From Chryseobacterium nepalense (lineage in GTDB: Bacteria; Bacteroidota; Bacteroidia; Flavobacteriales; Weeksellaceae): a stretch of 64,000 nucleotides of DNA. The translations under genes were made by a program, and so were the position numbers. The notes beneath the pieces were generated by a model, which had not been told where the DNA came from, searched no databases, and was given only the letters and a program-made list of their open reading frames with translations. The stretch lies in assembly GCF_023195755.1 (NCBI RefSeq), contig NZ_CP096203.1, positions 3,658,001-3,722,000 on the forward strand, read 5' to 3'. Of the stretch, positions 1 through 9,118 are shown piece after piece. How positions within the stretch are numbered: position 1 is the first letter of the stretch; the number at the start of each line of letters is the position of its first letter.

Positions 1-580
1 CTTGCCGTTCATATTTCGCTTTAAAATACTCTGTTTTAAAAATACTTTCCGATTCCAGGAAATGCCGCAGCACTTTTTTTCTTCCCGGATTATAAAGAAA
101 ATCGGGATAAACAGAATATTCCTTTCTTATTTTTTGAGTATAGTCTTTATAATTTTCAGGCTCTTGCCCAAGAACCGAAAGGTCAGCATCCACTAGATAA
201 TCCGTATCATTATCGCCCGATTTCTGATGAAACTTGGTAGTCATAATCTGTTGTGAAATTTTTTCAATAAATCCTGCTTCTGCACCAATTTGCTGGAGGT
301 GCTTTTCTGAAAACCGCGCACTTTTTTCTTCATTTGATTTTGAAGAAGCATCATAAATTACATCATGGTAAAAAACAGAAAATGAGATAATAGGATAATT
401 TTCAATGTCATCTTTCACTTTGTCCAATTCGGAGAACATATTTTCAAGATGGTTAAAATTGTGATAATGTCTGCCTTTTTCGGTATATCTTTTTTCAATT
501 TCAGTCCAAAAACCTTCAATAAGATGGAGATCCTGGGTGTATAAAAGACTGTTTTGCAGAAATCTTTCTCTTAGCTGCAT
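1..580 (-). CDS. HD-superfamily metal-dependent phosphohydrolase, C-terminus outside window
   Basis: The reverse strand is open from an ATG at 580 to the window edge, giving 193 residues without a stop. The motif HNFNHLENM (from residue 40) and FYHDVIYD (about 70-77) supply the His and His-Asp pair of an HD domain, as in the COG4339 family of predicted HD phosphohydrolases. The substrate is unknown for this family. The protein should be cytoplasmic; no signal peptide is seen. It lies 30 bases downstream of the rhodanese gene on the same strand, so the two may be co-transcribed. Confidence 0.8.
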   Translation of the reverse strand, partial: MQLRERFLQNSLLYTQDLHLIEGFWTEIEKRYTEKGRHYHNFNHLENMFSELDKVKDDIENYPIISFSVFYHDVIYDASSKSNEEKSARFSEKHLQQIGAEAGFIEKISQQIMTTKFHQKSGDNDTDYLVDADLSVLGQEPENYKDYTQKIRKEYSVYPDFLYNPGRKKVLRHFLESESIFKTEYFKAKYERQ

Positions 581-610
581 TGTAAAACATTTTAAATAAA
601 AAAAGGAACT

Positions 611-910
611 TTAAAAAGTTCCCTGATTTGCATCGATAGCCTGCTTCAGCTCTGCCCAGCCTCCGCCGTTATAGCCTTCCTTAAGGCCTTGTGTGTTAAG
701 ATATTCTAAAGCCTTTCCGCTTCTGTTTCCGCTTCTGCAGAAAATAATTACGGGCTTCTCTATAGACAGGATTTCTTCTTGTCTGTCTTCCACTTCCCCC
801 AAAGGAATATTTTTAGCGCCCTCAATACTTCCGTCCATTTCAAGCTCCATGGGCTCACGAACGTCGATTAATGCATAATTTCCTGATTTTAAAACTTCTG
901 ATAGAGACAT
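611..910 (-). CDS. Single-domain rhodanese (sulfurtransferase)
   Basis: The 99-residue protein is one complete rhodanese domain. The early DVREPME segment (about 16-22) and the active-site loop CRSGNRS with the catalytic Cys at residue 58 are intact. Such proteins carry a persulfide on that Cys and pass sulfur to acceptors such as cyanide or other thiols in the cytoplasm; the physiological acceptor cannot be told from sequence. It has the PspE/GlpE-like size. It precedes the HD-domain gene on the minus strand and diverges from queG. Confidence 0.9.
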   Translation of the reverse strand: MSLSEVLKSGNYALIDVREPMELEMDGSIEGAKNIPLGEVEDRQEEILSIEKPVIIFCRSGNRSGKALEYLNTQGLKEGYNGGGWAELKQAIDANQGTF

Positions 911-1028
911 ATATTAATATTTTAGAATTATTTGTTGAAAATGAACTATTGAAAACAGATATACAGCAATTCAATCTTCAAATCTTAAACAAATTTATAA
1001 AATAATCTTAGTTTTGCAAGGTAAAATT

Positions 1029-1979
1029 ATGAATTCAAACGCTGAAAAATATTCACAGTTGATAAAAGCCAGGGCAAAAAGTTTTGGCTTCCAGAGTTGT
1101 GGTATTTCTAAAGCTGATTTTCTGGAAGAAGATGCAAAGCCTCTTGAAGAATGGCTGAAGAGCAATTTTCATGGCGAAATGAAGTACATGGAAAATTATT
1201 TCGATAAAAGACTAGATCCGAGGCTATTGGTAGAAGGCTCAAAATCGGTAATTTCTCTTTCTTATAACTACTTTCCCGAAGAGAAAATTCAGACACTGGA
1301 CAATTTTAAAATCTCAAAATATGCATATGCCGAAGATTATCATGAAGTCATCAAAGATATTCTCAGAGAAATGGTTTCTGGGCTGCAAGAGGAGATCGGG
1401 GAATTTGCTTTTCGGGTATTTGTAGATTCGGCGCCGGTTCTGGAAAGGAGCTGGGCCAGAAAGTCAGGAATAGGCTGGGTTGGAAAAAATGCCAACCTGA
1501 TTACGAAACAGAGCGGTTCATTTTATTTCCTTGCAGAAATTATTTGCGATCTGGAATTAATTCCAGACCATCCCACCACAGATCATTGCGGAACCTGCAG
1601 GAAATGTATTGATGCATGTCCTACAAATGCCATCGTTTCCGATAAGCTGATTGATGGGAGCAAATGTATTTCTTACGCTACAATTGAGCTGAAAAATGAA
1701 ATTCCCGATTATTTTAAAGATAAAATGGATGATTGGATGTTTGGTTGCGATGTATGCCAGGATGTTTGCCCCTGGAACCGATTTTCAGCGCCTACAAAGC
1801 AGAAAAAATTTGCCCCGAATGATGCATTGAAAAATTTTAAAAAAGGTGAATGGAAAGAACTTACGCAGGAGCTTTTTTCGGAAATCTTCAGGAAATCTCC
1901 TGTTAAGAGAACAAAGTTTGCCGGATTAAAACGGAATATTGAATTTCTGGAAAAGAATAATAAACCTGGAGATTTTTAG
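1029..1979 (+). CDS. queG: Epoxyqueuosine reductase QueG
   Basis: QueG is the cobalamin-dependent, two-[4Fe-4S] enzyme that reduces epoxyqueuosine to queuosine in tRNA, the last step of queuosine synthesis. The two ferredoxin-type cysteine sets are present: [12 protein letters not shown] near residue 187 and [10 protein letters not shown] near residue 239. The N-terminal part ([13 protein letters not shown]) and the segment around [12 protein letters not shown] match the family. The frame extends to a TTG at 1014, but I choose the ATG at 1029 ([10 protein letters not shown]), giving 316 residues. Monocistronic; a gene-poor stretch follows. Confidence 0.95.
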   Translation: MNSNAEKYSQLIKARAKSFGFQSCGISKADFLEEDAKPLEEWLKSNFHGEMKYMENYFDKRLDPRLLVEGSKSVISLSYNYFPEEKIQTLDNFKISKYAYAEDYHEVIKDILREMVSGLQEEIGEFAFRVFVDSAPVLERSWARKSGIGWVGKNANLITKQSGSFYFLAEIICDLELIPDHPTTDHCGTCRKCIDACPTNAIVSDKLIDGSKCISYATIELKNEIPDYFKDKMDDWMFGCDVCQDVCPWNRFSAPTKQKKFAPNDALKNFKKGEWKELTQELFSEIFRKSPVKRTKFAGLKRNIEFLEKNNKPGDF

Positions 1980-2317
1980 AGAGACAATTTCCTGTCTGGA
2001 ATTTTTTAATTTCCAAAGTAAAATGGATAAATGGCCATTCTTTAAATTCAGGATTTAAAGAGGCAGGATTTACAGACAAATAAGAAAATTTCCGTAAAAA
2101 AAAATTGACTTCCGGAGATTATTTATCCCAACGAAAATCAACGTTTTTTTTGTACTCTTTTTGGAGCTACTTTTACTCTTATTTTAAATCTTTTGTTGGA
2201 TTTAGCGTTTTTCTGCATATTTGTGAAGATTTTGTACTTAAATTTAGAGAAAAATTTATTTATATCCAATACTTTTGTGAAAATTATTATTAAATTTTAT
2301 TAACTATATTTATTAGC
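1980..2317. other. Gene-free stretch between queG and the DUF2459 gene
   Basis: About 340 AT-rich bases. A 62-residue frame at 2105-2293 has no protein-like character and is not called. A Bacteroidota-type -7 element, TACTTTTG at 2270-2277, lies 40-60 bases upstream of the DUF2459 gene, but no well-placed -33 TTG is seen. No hairpin terminator is evident after queG. Confidence 0.4.
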
Positions 2318-3004
2318 TTGACTGTGAAAAAAATGTTGTTTATCATTCTTAAAACATTAGGAATTATCGTGGGCATTGTTGCTCTTTATGTCGCGCTCGG
2401 ATATTTCCTGCCATTTATCGAAATTTCGGCTAAGGATGACGGAGAGAAAAAAGAAATTCCCATTTATATTTATACGAACGGCGTACATACAGATATTGTA
2501 ATGCCCGTAAAAAATGATCTTCACGACTGGAGTGGGGAAATCCCTTTCACCAACACAAAATCAAAAAAATCAGATTTTAAATATGTAGGTATTGGCTGGG
2601 GTGATAAAGGTTTTTACCTGGATACGCCTACCTGGGCCGACCTTAAGTTTTCCACCGCTTTTAAAGCTGCCTTCTGGCTCAGCGAATCTGCCATGCACTG
2701 TACCTATTACCGCGAAATGAAAGAAGGCGAAGATTGTAAAATGATTATGATCAGCAAAAATCAGTACAGACAGCTGGTGAAATTTGTTGATGATAAATTT
2801 GATAAAGATTCAAATGGAAATAATATCCTTATTCCTACCAATGCAGTGTACGGAGATAACGATGCATTCTATGATGCCAAAGGGAGATACAGCTTTCTGG
2901 ATACCTGTAATACCTGGGCAAATAATGCACTGAAAGCTGCCGGGCAAAAAGCTGCATTATGGACGCCTACTGATTACGGAATATTTCTGCATTATAAAAA
3001 ATGA
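2318..3004 (+). CDS. DUF2459 / TIGR02117 family membrane-anchored protein
   Basis: An N-terminal hydrophobic segment (about residues 6-30) anchors the protein or acts as a signal. The rest matches the DUF2459 (TIGR02117) family: GVHTDIVMPV near residue 56, VGIGWGDKGFYLDTPTWADL near residue 90, and CNTWANNALKAAG near the end. The conserved His and Cys suggest a papain-like or NlpC-like fold, but that is inference and no reaction is established. The frame opens with TTG at 2318; GTG at 2324 or ATG at 2333 are equally possible starts. It overlaps the next gene by 4 bases (ATGA), so the two are translationally coupled, which hints at a shared envelope role. Confidence 0.8.
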   Translation: MTVKKMLFIILKTLGIIVGIVALYVALGYFLPFIEISAKDDGEKKEIPIYIYTNGVHTDIVMPVKNDLHDWSGEIPFTNTKSKKSDFKYVGIGWGDKGFYLDTPTWADLKFSTAFKAAFWLSESAMHCTYYREMKEGEDCKMIMISKNQYRQLVKFVDDKFDKDSNGNNILIPTNAVYGDNDAFYDAKGRYSFLDTCNTWANNALKAAGQKAALWTPTDYGIFLHYKK

Positions 3005-3651
3005 GAAAGCTCCTTTATCTTAACATTATATTTTTGTATGCATTCCTTTCCTGTCAGAAAGAACAACAGCAAAACAATTCCGGAACTTCTCTAACGCAAA
3101 ATAATACCGTTGCGGATAAATCTGATCTCAAAGAGATGAGGCATAAAGCCCGTCAAGCACTACAATTCTGTAAAAAGAAGAAACTGAATACTGATTTCTG
3201 TATTTTGATTGATATGAGCGTTCATTCCGGGCTAAAGCGGTTTTTCATCTGGGATTTTAAAAAAGATTCTGTTTCTGCAGCATATCTTGTAGGGCATGGG
3301 TGCGGAAATAATCGCTGGAGCAGTGATGAGTCAAAGGATAAGCCGCAATTCAGTAATGAAGACGGAAGTCATCTTTCTTCTTTAGGTAAATACAAACTTG
3401 AGGGAAGAGGGTACAGTAACTGGGGAATTAATGTGAAATATTTGATGCACGGTCTGGAAGATACCAACAACAATGCTCTGAAAAGAGTCATTGTATTTCA
3501 TTCCTGGGAACTGATGAGTGATAAAGAAACTTTTCCTACAGGTTCTCCCGAAGGATGGGGCTGTCCTACCATATCAAATAATGCCATGAAAAAAATCGAT
3601 CCGATTTTGCAGCAATCAGAAACTCCTGTTCTGATGTGGATCTATAATTGA
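3001..3651 (+). CDS. Lipoprotein with L,D-transpeptidase (YkuD_2-type) catalytic domain
   Basis: The N-terminus is a lipoprotein signal with lipobox FLSC (Cys at residue 18). The catalytic region has a HGCGNN segment, a conserved SSLGKYKL/GRGYSNWGI stretch, a FHSW motif and GWGCPTIS with the likely nucleophile Cys near residue 187. This matches the murein L,D-transpeptidase catalytic domain family (YkuD_2) common in Bacteroidota. Such enzymes act on peptidoglycan peptides, but for this subfamily cross-linking versus hydrolysis is not established. It overlaps the DUF2459 gene by 4 bases. Confidence 0.87.
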   Translation: MRKLLYLNIIFLYAFLSCQKEQQQNNSGTSLTQNNTVADKSDLKEMRHKARQALQFCKKKKLNTDFCILIDMSVHSGLKRFFIWDFKKDSVSAAYLVGHGCGNNRWSSDESKDKPQFSNEDGSHLSSLGKYKLEGRGYSNWGINVKYLMHGLEDTNNNALKRVIVFHSWELMSDKETFPTGSPEGWGCPTISNNAMKKIDPILQQSETPVLMWIYN

Positions 3652-3872
3652 TAGCTGATTAACTTTTTATTAACCGAAGACACAAAGATTATTATTATAA
3701 TATTAAAAGTTAGTATTAAGAGTTATCTGTCTCTATTGCTTATTCCTTTAAAGATACTTAATTTTACTGAGTTAAAAAAATATATTAAATTTGTAATATT
3801 AGTAATTTATTTTACTTTTTTATTGCAAATTTTAATGTTGTGGTACTTTAATTGTATTTGATTGAGAAAAAG

Positions 3873-4331
3873 ATGAAACATACATTATTCCGCGAGCAGC
3901 AGCTGCATTGTGATCTGAAAACAGCGTGGGAGTTTTTTTCTTCGCCCGGAAATCTTTCCAAAATTACTCCTGAAGATATGAACTTCATTGTCCGTACAAA
4001 GTTTGAGACAAATGAAATATATGAAGGAATGATCATTGATTATTTCGTTTCGCCACTTTTTGGAATTAAAATGAAATGGAAAACAGAAATTACGCAGGTA
4101 AATTTCAGGAAAAGTTTTACCGATTTTCAGAAAAAAGGACCTTACAAACTTTGGAATCATCATCATGAATTTATCGAAAATGAGCAGGGTGTTTTAATGA
4201 AAGACAGGGTTGATTATGAGCTTCCGTTTGGTTTTCTCGGAGAAATTGCGGATAAACTTTTTGTTAAAAATAAGCTTGAACATATTTTCGATTACCGCTT
4301 TAAAGTTCTGGAGAAATATTTCAATCAATAA
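3873..4331 (+). CDS. SRPBCC (START-like) family protein
   Basis: The 152-residue protein has the SRPBCC/polyketide-cyclase pattern: an N-terminal strand with FREQQLHCDLKTAWEFFSSP, then LSKITPEDM, a central FTDFQKKGPYKLWNHHHEF region and a final helix LEHIFDYRFKVLEKYF. The family binds hydrophobic ligands; no ligand is predictable here. The frame can be extended to a TTG at 3852, but the ATG at 3873 begins the domain. It ends 7 bases before the photolyase gene, and such genes often sit next to phr in flavobacteria, so a shared stress operon is likely. A possible -7 element, TAAATTTG, lies at 3786-3793. Confidence 0.8.
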   Translation: MKHTLFREQQLHCDLKTAWEFFSSPGNLSKITPEDMNFIVRTKFETNEIYEGMIIDYFVSPLFGIKMKWKTEITQVNFRKSFTDFQKKGPYKLWNHHHEFIENEQGVLMKDRVDYELPFGFLGEIADKLFVKNKLEHIFDYRFKVLEKYFNQ

Positions 4332-4338
4332 CTGATCT

Positions 4339-5640
4339 ATGTCTGAAAAAAAGAATAAAATAAACGTCTTCTGGTTTCGGAGAGACCTCAGGCTGCAGGA
4401 TAATTGCGGTCTTTATTATGCTTTACAACAGAAAGAAAAAGTGCTCCCTGTTTTTATTTTCGATAAGGAAATTCTCGATAGGCTGGAAAACAAGTCGGAT
4501 AAGAGAGTGGATTATTTTCATCAGGCTCTGAAAGAGATTCATGGTGAACTTAAAAAACACAACAGCGGAATCACAGTATTTTATGAAAAACCTCTGGATG
4601 CTTTCAAAAAATTAATTAAAAACTATGATGTTGATACGGTTTTCTGCAATACGGATTATGAACCTCAGGCTATCAGTCGCGATCAGGAAATCGAATATTT
4701 TCTGAAAGATCATCAGATCAATTTTAAAAGCTATAAGGATCAGGTCATTTTCGAAAAAGATGAGGTCATGAAAAATGATGGGACACCATATACGGTTTAC
4801 ACGCCTTATTCAAAAAAGTGGAAAGAACTTTTGAAGAAACATAAAATCGAAAATTTCACAATTAATTTTTCTAATTTTCTGTCGTACAAACCTTCCCAAT
4901 TTCCTGAGCTTAAGGATATCGGTTTCCAGAAGACAGATTTGAAAATGACGGATCCTGCATTAAAAAAATCAATCATTGATGATTATGATAAATACAGGGA
5001 TTTTCCCGGAATGGATCATACGACACATCTTGGTGTAGCCCTCCGTTTCGGAACAATTTCCGTACGCAAATGTGTTCGGTTCGCATTAGAACATAATGAG
5101 ACCTGGCTGAATGAGCTGATCTGGAGAGAGTTTTTTATGCAGATTCTTTATCACTTCCCGAAAGTCGTTCACCAACCTTTCAAACAGAAATATGAAAATA
5201 TACAATGGCGAAACAATGAAAAAGAATTTCATCTCTGGTGCAAAGGACAAACAGGATATCCTATTGTAGATGCAGGAATGCGTCAATTGAATGAAACAGG
5301 ATTCATGCACAATAGGGTAAGAATGGTGGTTGCAAGTTTCCTTACCAAACACCTGTTAATTGACTGGAGGTGGGGAGAAGCATATTTTGCAGAAAAACTT
5401 TTGGATTATGAGCTCTCCTCCAACAATGGAAACTGGCAGTGGGCAGCAGGCTGTGGTTGCGATGCGGCACCTTATTTCAGGGTTTTTAATCCTTCGGAAC
5501 AGACTAAAAAATTCGACAAAGATCAAAAATATATCAGGACGTGGCTTAATGAAAATGAAATTAATGCTGAAGAAATGGTAGAACATACTTTTGCCAGGAA
5601 AAGAGCACTTGAAGTTTATGGAAAAGCAGTGAAAAGCTGA
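4339..5640 (+). CDS. phrB: Cryptochrome/deoxyribodipyrimidine photolyase family protein
   Basis: The 433-residue protein begins with the photolyase signature VFWFRRDLRLQDNCGL and has the Rossmann antenna domain (about 1-130). The FAD domain (about 230-433) includes WRWGEAYFAEKLLDYE, SSNNGNWQWAAG and PYFRVFNP, with the conserved Trp and Asn residues for FAD and lesion binding. Class I CPD photolyases repair cyclobutane pyrimidine dimers with blue light. CPD repair is the likely role, but a cryptochrome function cannot be excluded from sequence alone. It follows the SRPBCC gene by 7 bases. Confidence 0.93.
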   Translation: MSEKKNKINVFWFRRDLRLQDNCGLYYALQQKEKVLPVFIFDKEILDRLENKSDKRVDYFHQALKEIHGELKKHNSGITVFYEKPLDAFKKLIKNYDVDTVFCNTDYEPQAISRDQEIEYFLKDHQINFKSYKDQVIFEKDEVMKNDGTPYTVYTPYSKKWKELLKKHKIENFTINFSNFLSYKPSQFPELKDIGFQKTDLKMTDPALKKSIIDDYDKYRDFPGMDHTTHLGVALRFGTISVRKCVRFALEHNETWLNELIWREFFMQILYHFPKVVHQPFKQKYENIQWRNNEKEFHLWCKGQTGYPIVDAGMRQLNETGFMHNRVRMVVASFLTKHLLIDWRWGEAYFAEKLLDYELSSNNGNWQWAAGCGCDAAPYFRVFNPSEQTKKFDKDQKYIRTWLNENEINAEEMVEHTFARKRALEVYGKAVKS

Positions 5641-5662
5641 TCAGGTTGCCGTAATTGCAACT

Positions 5663-6178
5663 TTACGAACGAAGCCCCAGTTTCTTTAAAGCATTGGCGT
5701 TTAAAAATATTTCATCAAAAGAGGTTAATGATTCTACATCGCTGAAGTTCTGAAAGGTTTTATCGTTTTTATTAAATGAAAGCTCAATCATAGGATTGTA
5801 AATCGCGGTGATCCGCACTACGGAATATCCGTTGTAAGCAATGGAGAATCCTTCAAACAAGCATTTTTGTTCTGCATTGCGGTATATTTTATATTCTTCG
5901 AAAACTGGGCTGTCTGTTTTGCCTGCTTTTTTGTTATGCTCAAGAGATTTCCAGGAAGAATAATTTTTAGGCTCTTTCAGAATGTTTCCTTTGTTGTCTA
6001 CCGGCACAAACATACCGAGTGTCAAAGTTTTTTTCAGGAAGTTAGCATAATTATTCATCAGTTTTAAGGTCTGCAGATCTGCATAACCTTCATGGGAGTA
6101 ATATTCTATAACGAAATCCGTCATAGGAATTAGTTTATGGGAGGAGCTGACTGGCTTATTTACTGGTTCTTGAGACAA
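5663..6178 (-). CDS. Hypothetical protein, conserved type unknown
   Basis: A 171-residue soluble-looking protein with no signal peptide or membrane segment. It has protein-like composition with a long helix (FVIEYYSHEGYADLQTLKLMNNYANFLKKT) that I quote only by its region, residues 22-52, and a beta-rich second half ending in a helical LTSFDEIFLNANALKKLGL type tail. I do not recognise a family. It converges with the photolyase gene, 22 bases apart. Confidence 0.65.
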   Translation of the reverse strand: MSQEPVNKPVSSSHKLIPMTDFVIEYYSHEGYADLQTLKLMNNYANFLKKTLTLGMFVPVDNKGNILKEPKNYSSWKSLEHNKKAGKTDSPVFEEYKIYRNAEQKCLFEGFSIAYNGYSVVRITAIYNPMIELSFNKNDKTFQNFSDVESLTSFDEIFLNANALKKLGLRS

Positions 6179-6266
6179 AATTAAAATATTAAGGTTGAAG
6201 AAACGAAGATAAATAAATTGCTAAAAACAGGAAAACTATTTATCAATCATTAATGAAAATACATAA

Positions 6267-6296
6267 AAAAACCTCCCACATTGTGGAAGGTTTATG
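6267..6296 (-). terminator. Rho-independent terminator of the cold-shock gene
   Basis: An imperfect 12-bp stem, AAACCTTCCACA/TGTGGGAGGTTT on the minus strand, is followed by a T run (AAAAAAA on the plus strand at 6265-6271). It lies about 160 bases beyond the csp stop, so the csp transcript would have a long 3' tail. Confidence 0.75.
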
Positions 6297-6454
6297 ACAT
6301 ATATAAAATAAGATTAAATCAATTCAATAATGTCTTTTCAGGTGATATATTCAGAATGAGAAAATAGATAAATTGGATATTAACTAGATTTGGCTAACTG
6401 AGAAAGCTCCGTGAATATCTTTTGTCTCAACTGTCAATACCTTGACATTCGGCA

Positions 6455-6649
6455 TTACGCCAATTTTACGTTCACTGCGTTTAAGCCTTTTTGGCCTTGC
6501 TGAACTTCAAAAACTACTCTGTCATTTTCCTGGATAGATCTTGAGATTAATCCGGAAGAATGTACGAAAACGTCTTTGCTGCCGTCTGCTGGAGTGATAA
6601 ATCCGAAGCCTTTTGCTTCATTGAAAAATTTTACTGTGCCTTCTTGCAT
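6455..6649 (-). CDS. cspA: Cold-shock protein (CspA family)
   Basis: The 64-residue protein is one cold-shock domain with both RNA-binding motifs, KGFGFI and DVFVHSS. It binds single-stranded RNA/DNA and acts as an RNA chaperone in the cytoplasm. A near-identical paralogue lies at 42501-42695; the two share [16 protein letters not shown] and the end [10 protein letters not shown]. The gene has a 5' region of more than 130 bases between the putative promoter and the start, as is common for cold-inducible csp genes. Confidence 0.95.
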   Translation of the reverse strand: MQEGTVKFFNEAKGFGFITPADGSKDVFVHSSGLISRSIQENDRVVFEVQQGQKGLNAVNVKLA

Positions 6650-6788
6650 TGTAAATGGTATTAAATTATTGTTAAGCCAAAGCCTTGTGCTGTGACCTTA
6701 TTAAAAACAAATGGCTGAAAAAGTAAACTGAAAGAAAATATTATCTATGCTCTACAGAATAGCAAAGGCAGAAACCTGTTTTGTTCTG

Positions 6789-6796
6789 CAAATATA
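6789..6796 (-). promoter_or_regulatory. Putative csp promoter -7 element
   Basis: On the minus strand the sequence TATATTTG fits the Bacteroidota -7 consensus TAnnTTTG. It lies about 140 bases upstream of the csp start, implying a leader of about 130 nt. No exact -33 TTG is at the expected distance, so support is moderate. Confidence 0.4.
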
Positions 6797-6878
6797 CAAA
6801 AAATTTCCATAGTACTGTTAATTAAATTGTTGATTATCAAAAATATTTGTACATTATACAATTGAATAGGGTAGATCA

Positions 6879-7946
6879 CTAAAATTTGTAAACCAATGCA
6901 TTGATATTCATTCCTGCTCCTACGGATGCAAAAAGAATAATATCATCCTTTTGTATAGTATGTGATTCCAGTTCATCTTTAAGGATCATGGTAAGAAGGG
7001 AAGGAATTGTCGCTACACTGCTGTTCCCTAGTTTGCTGATTACCATTGGCATAATTCCCAAAGGAACATTCATGCCGTAAAGCTGATAAAATCTTTCCAC
7101 AATCGCTTCGTCCATTTTTTCATTAGCCTGATGAATGATGATTTTGCTCAGGTCATTGATCGTATATCCGCTGTCATCCAGGCATTTCTGCATTGCTGTG
7201 GGAACGTTGGAGAGTGCAAATTCGTAAATTTTCCTTCCATCCATTTTAATATATTTGGTATCCGGACAGCTTTCATTGTTATAAGATTTTCCGAAGTACA
7301 GGAAATCTTTTTCATTCAAGGTATAAGAAGCTGAGAGATGCGATTTAATTCCCGAATCATCCGCTTCGTTGGCTTCCAGAATAACAGCTCCGGCTCCGTC
7401 TGCATAGATCATACTGTCCCTGTCATGAATGTCTACTACCCTAGAAAGCGTTTCAGCACCTATTACAAGACATCTTTTAGCTATTCCGGACCGAATAAAA
7501 GCATGCGCCTGGATTACTCCTTCAATCCATCCCGGGCAGCCAAAAAGGACATCATAAGCTACGCAGAAATTATTTTTGATTCGTAAAGTGTGCTTTACCC
7601 TTGAAGCAAGGCTCGGAACGGTATCAGACTGAATAGTTCCGAAGCGTACATCTCCAAAATTGTGGGCAAAAATAATATAATCCAGAGTCTCCGGATCAAT
7701 CCCGGAATCTTCAATCGCAGACTGTGCGGCAATAAGACCAAGATCTGAAGCAACCTGCGTACTGCCGGCATATCTTCTTTCTTCGATACCTGTTATTTTC
7801 TGTAATTTTTTTGTAATAGATTCATTACTGTCTTTCAGTAAGTTTCCTTCCTCATTCAGGAATACATGTTCGCCGAAAAATAAGTTACTGATGGTTTCTG
7901 AGGGGATGTAGTTTCCTACACCTATGATTTTGCTTGTCATATCCAA
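6879..7946 (-). CDS. 3-oxoacyl-ACP synthase III (KAS III/FabH-like)
   Basis: The 355-residue protein has a thiolase fold with the KAS III triad: Cys137 (in FGCPGW), His272 (in IIHQANEK) and Asn308 (in KLGNSS). GAGAVILE and the C-terminal FASVGAGMN glycine-rich turn are also present. FabH enzymes condense acetyl- or acyl-CoA with malonyl-ACP. An extended insertion near the N-terminus (residues about 24-45) marks this as one of the secondary KAS III types of flavobacteria rather than certainly the housekeeping FabH. It stands alone on the minus strand, so its pathway is not indicated by neighbours. Confidence 0.85.
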   Translation of the reverse strand: MDMTSKIIGVGNYIPSETISNLFFGEHVFLNEEGNLLKDSNESITKKLQKITGIEERRYAGSTQVASDLGLIAAQSAIEDSGIDPETLDYIIFAHNFGDVRFGTIQSDTVPSLASRVKHTLRIKNNFCVAYDVLFGCPGWIEGVIQAHAFIRSGIAKRCLVIGAETLSRVVDIHDRDSMIYADGAGAVILEANEADDSGIKSHLSASYTLNEKDFLYFGKSYNNESCPDTKYIKMDGRKIYEFALSNVPTAMQKCLDDSGYTINDLSKIIIHQANEKMDEAIVERFYQLYGMNVPLGIMPMVISKLGNSSVATIPSLLTMILKDELESHTIQKDDIILFASVGAGMNINALVYKF

Positions 7947-8368
7947 AAAGATTCTAATCCTTAATACATAAATAGCTGAATTATTATTCAGCCAGTGTCC
8001 ATAAAACTTCAGAATGGTGAAGCCTTTAGTATACCTGCGAAAATTATTCGCCTGAATAACAAAAATCCTGATTACAAATCTTATGATATATTTGTGGAAT
8101 CCTGATCATTAAAATAATAGAAATGCAAAAAAGACAATAATAAATTATAAAATTGCATGTTTTCTATATATCACCGATAAAGGTAGCTCATTAAAAATAA
8201 ATACTGCTATAAATGTCTTTAATTTTGCTAAAATTTAACATTCATAGAATAATAATTGAGTAAAATTATCTGATTAAATCAGGTAGGAATAAAATTAAAA
8301 ATCTTTTATTTAATTAAATTGGAAATTTTAGCAATATTGATCATAGAGTCTTACTGCCTAAATATTAT
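7947..8368. other. Gene-free stretch of about 420 bases
   Basis: AT-rich spacer upstream of the KAS III-like gene and downstream of the HTH gene. A TATATTTG element at about 8086 points to the plus strand, where no gene follows. I see no ORF of interest, no clear terminator hairpin and no repeat. Confidence 0.4.
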
Positions 8369-8668
8369 TTATAATTCTTTTTCCAGAATTTCTACAATTC
8401 TGTCAATCACGTCCTGTTTTTTCGATTTTTTATGATAGGGAGGCTTAGGTTCAGAAACAATACTCTGCTGATTTTTATTAAAAAGAGCATAGAGATCCAG
8501 ATCGGGATGTTCTTCGATATACCAAACAAGAAAATTAAGAGGCATTGCATTTTTTCCCGAAAAATAGAGCTGAATAGATTGAGGGGTTACACCATATGCG
8601 TTTGCAATTTCCTTCATGGTTTCGCCTTTGCTCTTGCTATACTCACGGATCTTTTCGTAAATTTTCAT
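8369..8668 (-). CDS. Small helix-turn-helix DNA-binding regulator
   Basis: The 99-residue protein has an N-terminal XRE-like HTH (residues about 14-40: GETMKEIANAYGVTPQSIQLY then FSGKN). A short C-terminal basic tail (KPPYHKKSKKQ) and a final helix DRIVEILEKEL, possibly for dimerisation, follow. It is divergent from a two-gene unit at 8822-9307. The intervening 153 bases hold palindromic and directly repeated sequences, so autoregulation and control of the neighbours are likely. No ligand-binding domain is present. Confidence 0.8.
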   Translation of the reverse strand: MKIYEKIREYSKSKGETMKEIANAYGVTPQSIQLYFSGKNAMPLNFLVWYIEEHPDLDLYALFNKNQQSIVSEPKPPYHKKSKKQDVIDRIVEILEKEL

Positions 8669-8678
8669 ATTAAGTGTT

Positions 8679-8775
8679 TCTTATCAGATTGAAAACAATA
8701 AATCGTTGTTTAAATTCAATAATTTGTTGTTTTTAATATATAATTGTATATTTGTTCTTCAAATGTCTTATCAGA
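8679..8775. promoter_or_regulatory. Candidate operator sites in the divergent HTH promoter region
   Basis: The 10-mer TCTTATCAGA occurs twice in the same orientation, at 8679-8688 (just upstream of the HTH start) and 8766-8775. A palindrome AAACAA-N7-TTGTTT lies at 8693-8711. The repeats bracket the plus-strand promoter at 8723-8754. That they are bound by the divergently encoded HTH protein is inference. Confidence 0.45.
8723..8754 (+). promoter_or_regulatory. Bacteroidota-type promoter for the 8822 gene
   Basis: TTG at 8727-8729 (or TTTG at 8723-8726) lies 17-20 bases upstream of TATATTTG at 8747-8754. This fits the -33 TTTG / -7 TAnnTTTG pattern of the primary sigma factor in Bacteroidota. 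The predicted transcription start is about 60 bases before the ATG at 8822. Confidence 0.6.
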
Positions 8776-8821
8776 CAGACACAAAATTACAAAAAAAGGT
8801 TAAACAAAATTTATCGTTTCT

Positions 8822-9082
8822 ATGAACACATTGATGAAACCCTCTCATCAGGATAAAACCGGCAAAAAGCTCGATTTTATCGAACAATGGCTGCCGCCAC
8901 GCTATACCACTTCAGTGAACATCATTCTTAAAAAGGAACCGAAAGACCCGGCATACATCCGAAAAGTGAGAAAGAAAAAGCTCAGCGATGAAAAGGTTAT
9001 TGATGCACTCTACAAAGTATCCCTCATCAATAAATTTCAGAAAGAGAATAATCAACCGAAGTTTAACAGTCAAAAATTATAA
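8822..9082 (+). CDS. Small basic protein, function unknown
   Basis: An 86-residue soluble protein, strongly basic (KVRKKKLSDEKV region at about 48-59), with no signal or membrane segment. I do not recognise the family. It has a good promoter at 8723-8754 and is divergent from the HTH regulator, so it is probably a target of that regulator. It is followed 36 bases later by another small gene. Confidence 0.6.
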   Translation: MNTLMKPSHQDKTGKKLDFIEQWLPPRYTTSVNIILKKEPKDPAYIRKVRKKKLSDEKVIDALYKVSLINKFQKENNQPKFNSQKL

Positions 9083-9118
9083 ATTCATCCGGAATAATCA
9101 TAAACAAACACAATAATC

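Noticed and set aside
2105..2293. 62-residue open frame between queG and the DUF2459 gene
   Set aside because: Aromatic-rich, random-looking composition, no start context and no family; treated as spacer.
6246..6454. Small RNA gene in the csp 3' region
   Set aside because: Only a terminator hairpin is seen; no independent promoter could be supported.
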